A DNA stretch of 6,008 nt. Source: ATZT02 sp964655115. Lineage in GTDB: Bacteria > Actinomycetota > Actinomycetes > S36-B12 > UBA5976. The DNA is taken from assembly GCA_964655115.1 (NCBI GenBank), contig CAZZKM010000044.1, positions 1 through 6,008 on the forward strand. The letters run 5' to 3'. The notes below the pieces were generated by a model. That model searched no databases and was not told where the DNA came from. It saw only the letters and a program-made list of their open reading frames with translations. Both the position numbers and the translations under genes were made by a program. Shown piece by piece: positions 4,165-6,008 of the stretch (the stretch's first letter is position 1; every line of letters starts with the position of its first letter).

Positions 4165-6008
4165 ATGCTACTGACGACTAAGGCTCGGTTTATTGATCGG
4201 GAACTCAGCTGGCTTGATTTCAATAAGAGAGTGCTCGAACTTGCAGAAGATCCAGAAACTCTCTTATTGGAACGAATTAAATTTTTAGCAATTTTTTCAT
4301 CTAACTTAGATGAGTTCTTTATGGTGAGAGTTGCAAACTTAAGAACTGCTTTAGAAACCAATTCAGAAATTTATAATCCATCACAATTAAAACCTAAAGA
4401 ATTAATGAAAGAAATTTCTGAAAGAACTAGAGTTTTAACCAAAAGACAATCTGATTTATTCCATACAGTATTACTTCCTGAATTAAGAAATAATGGAATC
4501 GAATTTGTGAACTGGGGTGATTTAACTGATTTTGAAAAAGAATATCTAAGTGATATTTTTCAAACTAAAATATTTCCAATTCTTACCCCATTAGCAGTAG
4601 ATCCAACACATCCATTCCCTTATATATCTGGATTATCTTTAAATTTGGCAGTTAACTTAAAAGGGCATAAAAAGAAAGAAAAGTTCTTTGCTCGAATCAA
4701 GATTCCACCAAATCTGCCAAGATTTATATCCACATCTGCTGATCAAAATGTCAGATTCATAACTTTAGAAAAACTTATAATTGAGCATTTATCAGAACTT
4801 TTTCCAGGCGTAAAGATAAAAAATTACTACACTTTCAGGTTAACTAGGAATCAGGATTTAGATCTAGATGATGATACTCAAGATTTACTGGAATCGTTAG
4901 AAGAAGAACTTCACAAAAGAAGATTTGGTCCAGCAGTTCGATTGGAAGTTGATGAAGAAATAGATCCAGAATTATTAAAAACTCTTGCCTATGAATTAGA
5001 AATACCTGAAGAAGAAGTAATCAAGTATAAAGAACCCTTAGATTTAACAGCTCTTTATCAAATAGCAGACTTAAAAATTCCAACATTGAAATATCCAACT
5101 TATAAAAGTTTTATCCCAAAACCTTTCAAAGATGCTCAAGAAGGTAAACGTGATATTTTCCAAGTCTTAAAAGAACGAGAATTAGGACTTCATCATCCAT
5201 ATGACACCTTTTCTTCTTCCGTAGTTTCTTTTTTACAAAAAGCTGCCCAAGATCCAAAAGTTTTAGCAATAAAACAAACTCTTTATAGAACTTCAGGGGA
5301 TTCACCCATTGTGCACGCCTTAATCGAAGCTGCTGAACTAGGAAAACAAGTAGTCGCTGTTGTGGAATTAAGGGCTCGTTTTGATGAGTTAGCAAATGTT
5401 CGATGGGCAAGAAAATTAGAAGATGCTGGAGTTCATGTTGTTTATGGACTGATGGGTTTTAAAACACATGCCAAATTATCCCTAGTGGTTAGAGAAGAAG
5501 ATTCAAACATAATTCGTTACTGCCATGTTGGCACTGGAAACTATAATCCAAAAACTGCAAGAATTTATGAAGATTTAGGAATATTAAGTGCTGATCAAGA
5601 ATTAGCAGATGATGTTACAAAACTTTTCAATCAATTATCTGGCTTTGCCCCAGATGCTACTTATAAAAGACTTCTTGTAGCACCTCAATCTTTAAGATCT
5701 GGATTGCTAGAAAGAATTGATCGAGAGATTTCAAATCAGCGAAGTGGAAAACTAAGTGGAATTAGATTCAAACTCAACTCATTGATTGATGAAGAAATCA
5801 TTGAAAATCTCTATCTTGCTGCTAATGCTGGAGTAAAAGTAGAAGTTTTAGTTAGAGGAATATGTGGCATCGATTTAAGTCAAGTAGAAGATAAAGAAAA
5901 TCTAAAAGTGAGATCAATTCTTGGAAGATTCTTAGAACACTCTAGAATCTATCACTTTAAAAATAATGAGGAAGATGAATATTTCATAGGTAGTGCTGAT
6001 CTTATGAA
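4165..6008 (+). CDS. ppk1: Polyphosphate kinase 1 (PPK1), 3' end outside window
   Basis: The frame from ATG 4165 is open for 614 codons and runs off the window; PPK1 is usually about 690-740 residues, so roughly 80-120 are missing. The enzyme reversibly transfers the ATP gamma-phosphate to polyphosphate and is typically membrane-associated. The N domain opens with FIDRELSWLDFNKRVLE and FSSNLDEFFMVR (44-55). The catalytic domains show KQTLYRTSGD (R375), ELRARFDELANVRWAR (R405), GFKTHAKL with H435, RYCHVGTGNYNPKTAR, LVRGICGI and GRFLEHSRIY with H592. H435 and H592 fall at the same numbers as the active-site histidines of the E. coli enzyme, and R375/R405 as its Mg-binding arginines. The start is well placed, with the family's first motif at residue 9. 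It diverges from senX3-regX3 and carries its own Pho-box-like repeat, suggesting induction under phosphate limitation. Confidence 0.96.
   Translation, partial: MLLTTKARFIDRELSWLDFNKRVLELAEDPETLLLERIKFLAIFSSNLDEFFMVRVANLRTALETNSEIYNPSQLKPKELMKEISERTRVLTKRQSDLFHTVLLPELRNNGIEFVNWGDLTDFEKEYLSDIFQTKIFPILTPLAVDPTHPFPYISGLSLNLAVNLKGHKKKEKFFARIKIPPNLPRFISTSADQNVRFITLEKLIIEHLSELFPGVKIKNYYTFRLTRNQDLDLDDDTQDLLESLEEELHKRRFGPAVRLEVDEEIDPELLKTLAYELEIPEEEVIKYKEPLDLTALYQIADLKIPTLKYPTYKSFIPKPFKDAQEGKRDIFQVLKERELGLHHPYDTFSSSVVSFLQKAAQDPKVLAIKQTLYRTSGDSPIVHALIEAAELGKQVVAVVELRARFDELANVRWARKLEDAGVHVVYGLMGFKTHAKLSLVVREEDSNIIRYCHVGTGNYNPKTARIYEDLGILSADQELADDVTKLFNQLSGFAPDATYKRLLVAPQSLRSGLLERIDREISNQRSGKLSGIRFKLNSLIDEEIIENLYLAANAGVKVEVLVRGICGIDLSQVEDKENLKVRSILGRFLEHSRIYHFKNNEEDEYFIGSADLM

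Noticed and set aside
4152..4361. Minus-strand open frame opposite the ppk start
   Set aside because: It lies opposite the conserved PPK N-terminal motifs; its serine/leucine-rich translation is a shadow of ppk.
5126..5410. Minus-strand open frame within ppk
   Set aside because: It is antisense to the PPK catalytic core and its leucine-rich translation has no family resemblance.

Overview
The window is AT-rich (roughly one third GC by eye) and strongly prefers A/T-ending codons, with AGA the favoured arginine codon. Its gene content is nevertheless actinobacterial. The kinase/regulator pair resembles mycobacterial SenX3-RegX3 closely, the arsenate reductase carries the MGCGDACP signature I associate with actinobacterial ArsC, and two promoters carry GTTCAC-type 11-nt direct repeats like actinobacterial Pho boxes. 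A genome-streamlined aquatic actinobacterium (for example a marine Actinomarina-like or freshwater acI-like lineage) would fit. This placement is an inference. The run of exactly 100 Ns marks a draft scaffold, probably from a metagenome or single cell.

Layout. Positions 3-206 (+) hold the C-terminal part of a YCII-domain protein. It converges, with one base between stop codons, on a minus-strand series. Read in transcription order from the right, that series is senX3-like kinase (3919-2876), regX3-like regulator (2875-2304, cut by the gap), the N gap (2303-2204), arsenate reductase C-terminus (2203-1955), a DUF1801 protein (1928-1482), a small two-helix membrane protein (ending at 1319) and a pirin-family protein (1236-208). 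Diverging from the kinase is polyphosphate kinase ppk1 (4165 to the window end, +), which runs off the edge.

How it works together. The right two thirds form a phosphate-control locus. The 245-bp spacer between senX3 and ppk holds two Pho-box-like direct repeats, one facing each way. Each lies 5 nt upstream of a candidate -10 hexamer. A reasonable model is that phosphorylated RegX3 activates its own operon and ppk under phosphate limitation. ArsC next to the regulator makes sense because arsenate enters through phosphate transporters. DUF1801, the small membrane protein, pirin and YCII look like ordinary accessory genes with no clear link to phosphate. I found no mobile element, CRISPR array, tRNA or rRNA, and no clearly new multi-gene system. 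The most useful points are the paired Pho boxes, the apparently soluble SenX3-like kinase, arsC beside the two-component pair, and the false gene fusion across the assembly gap.
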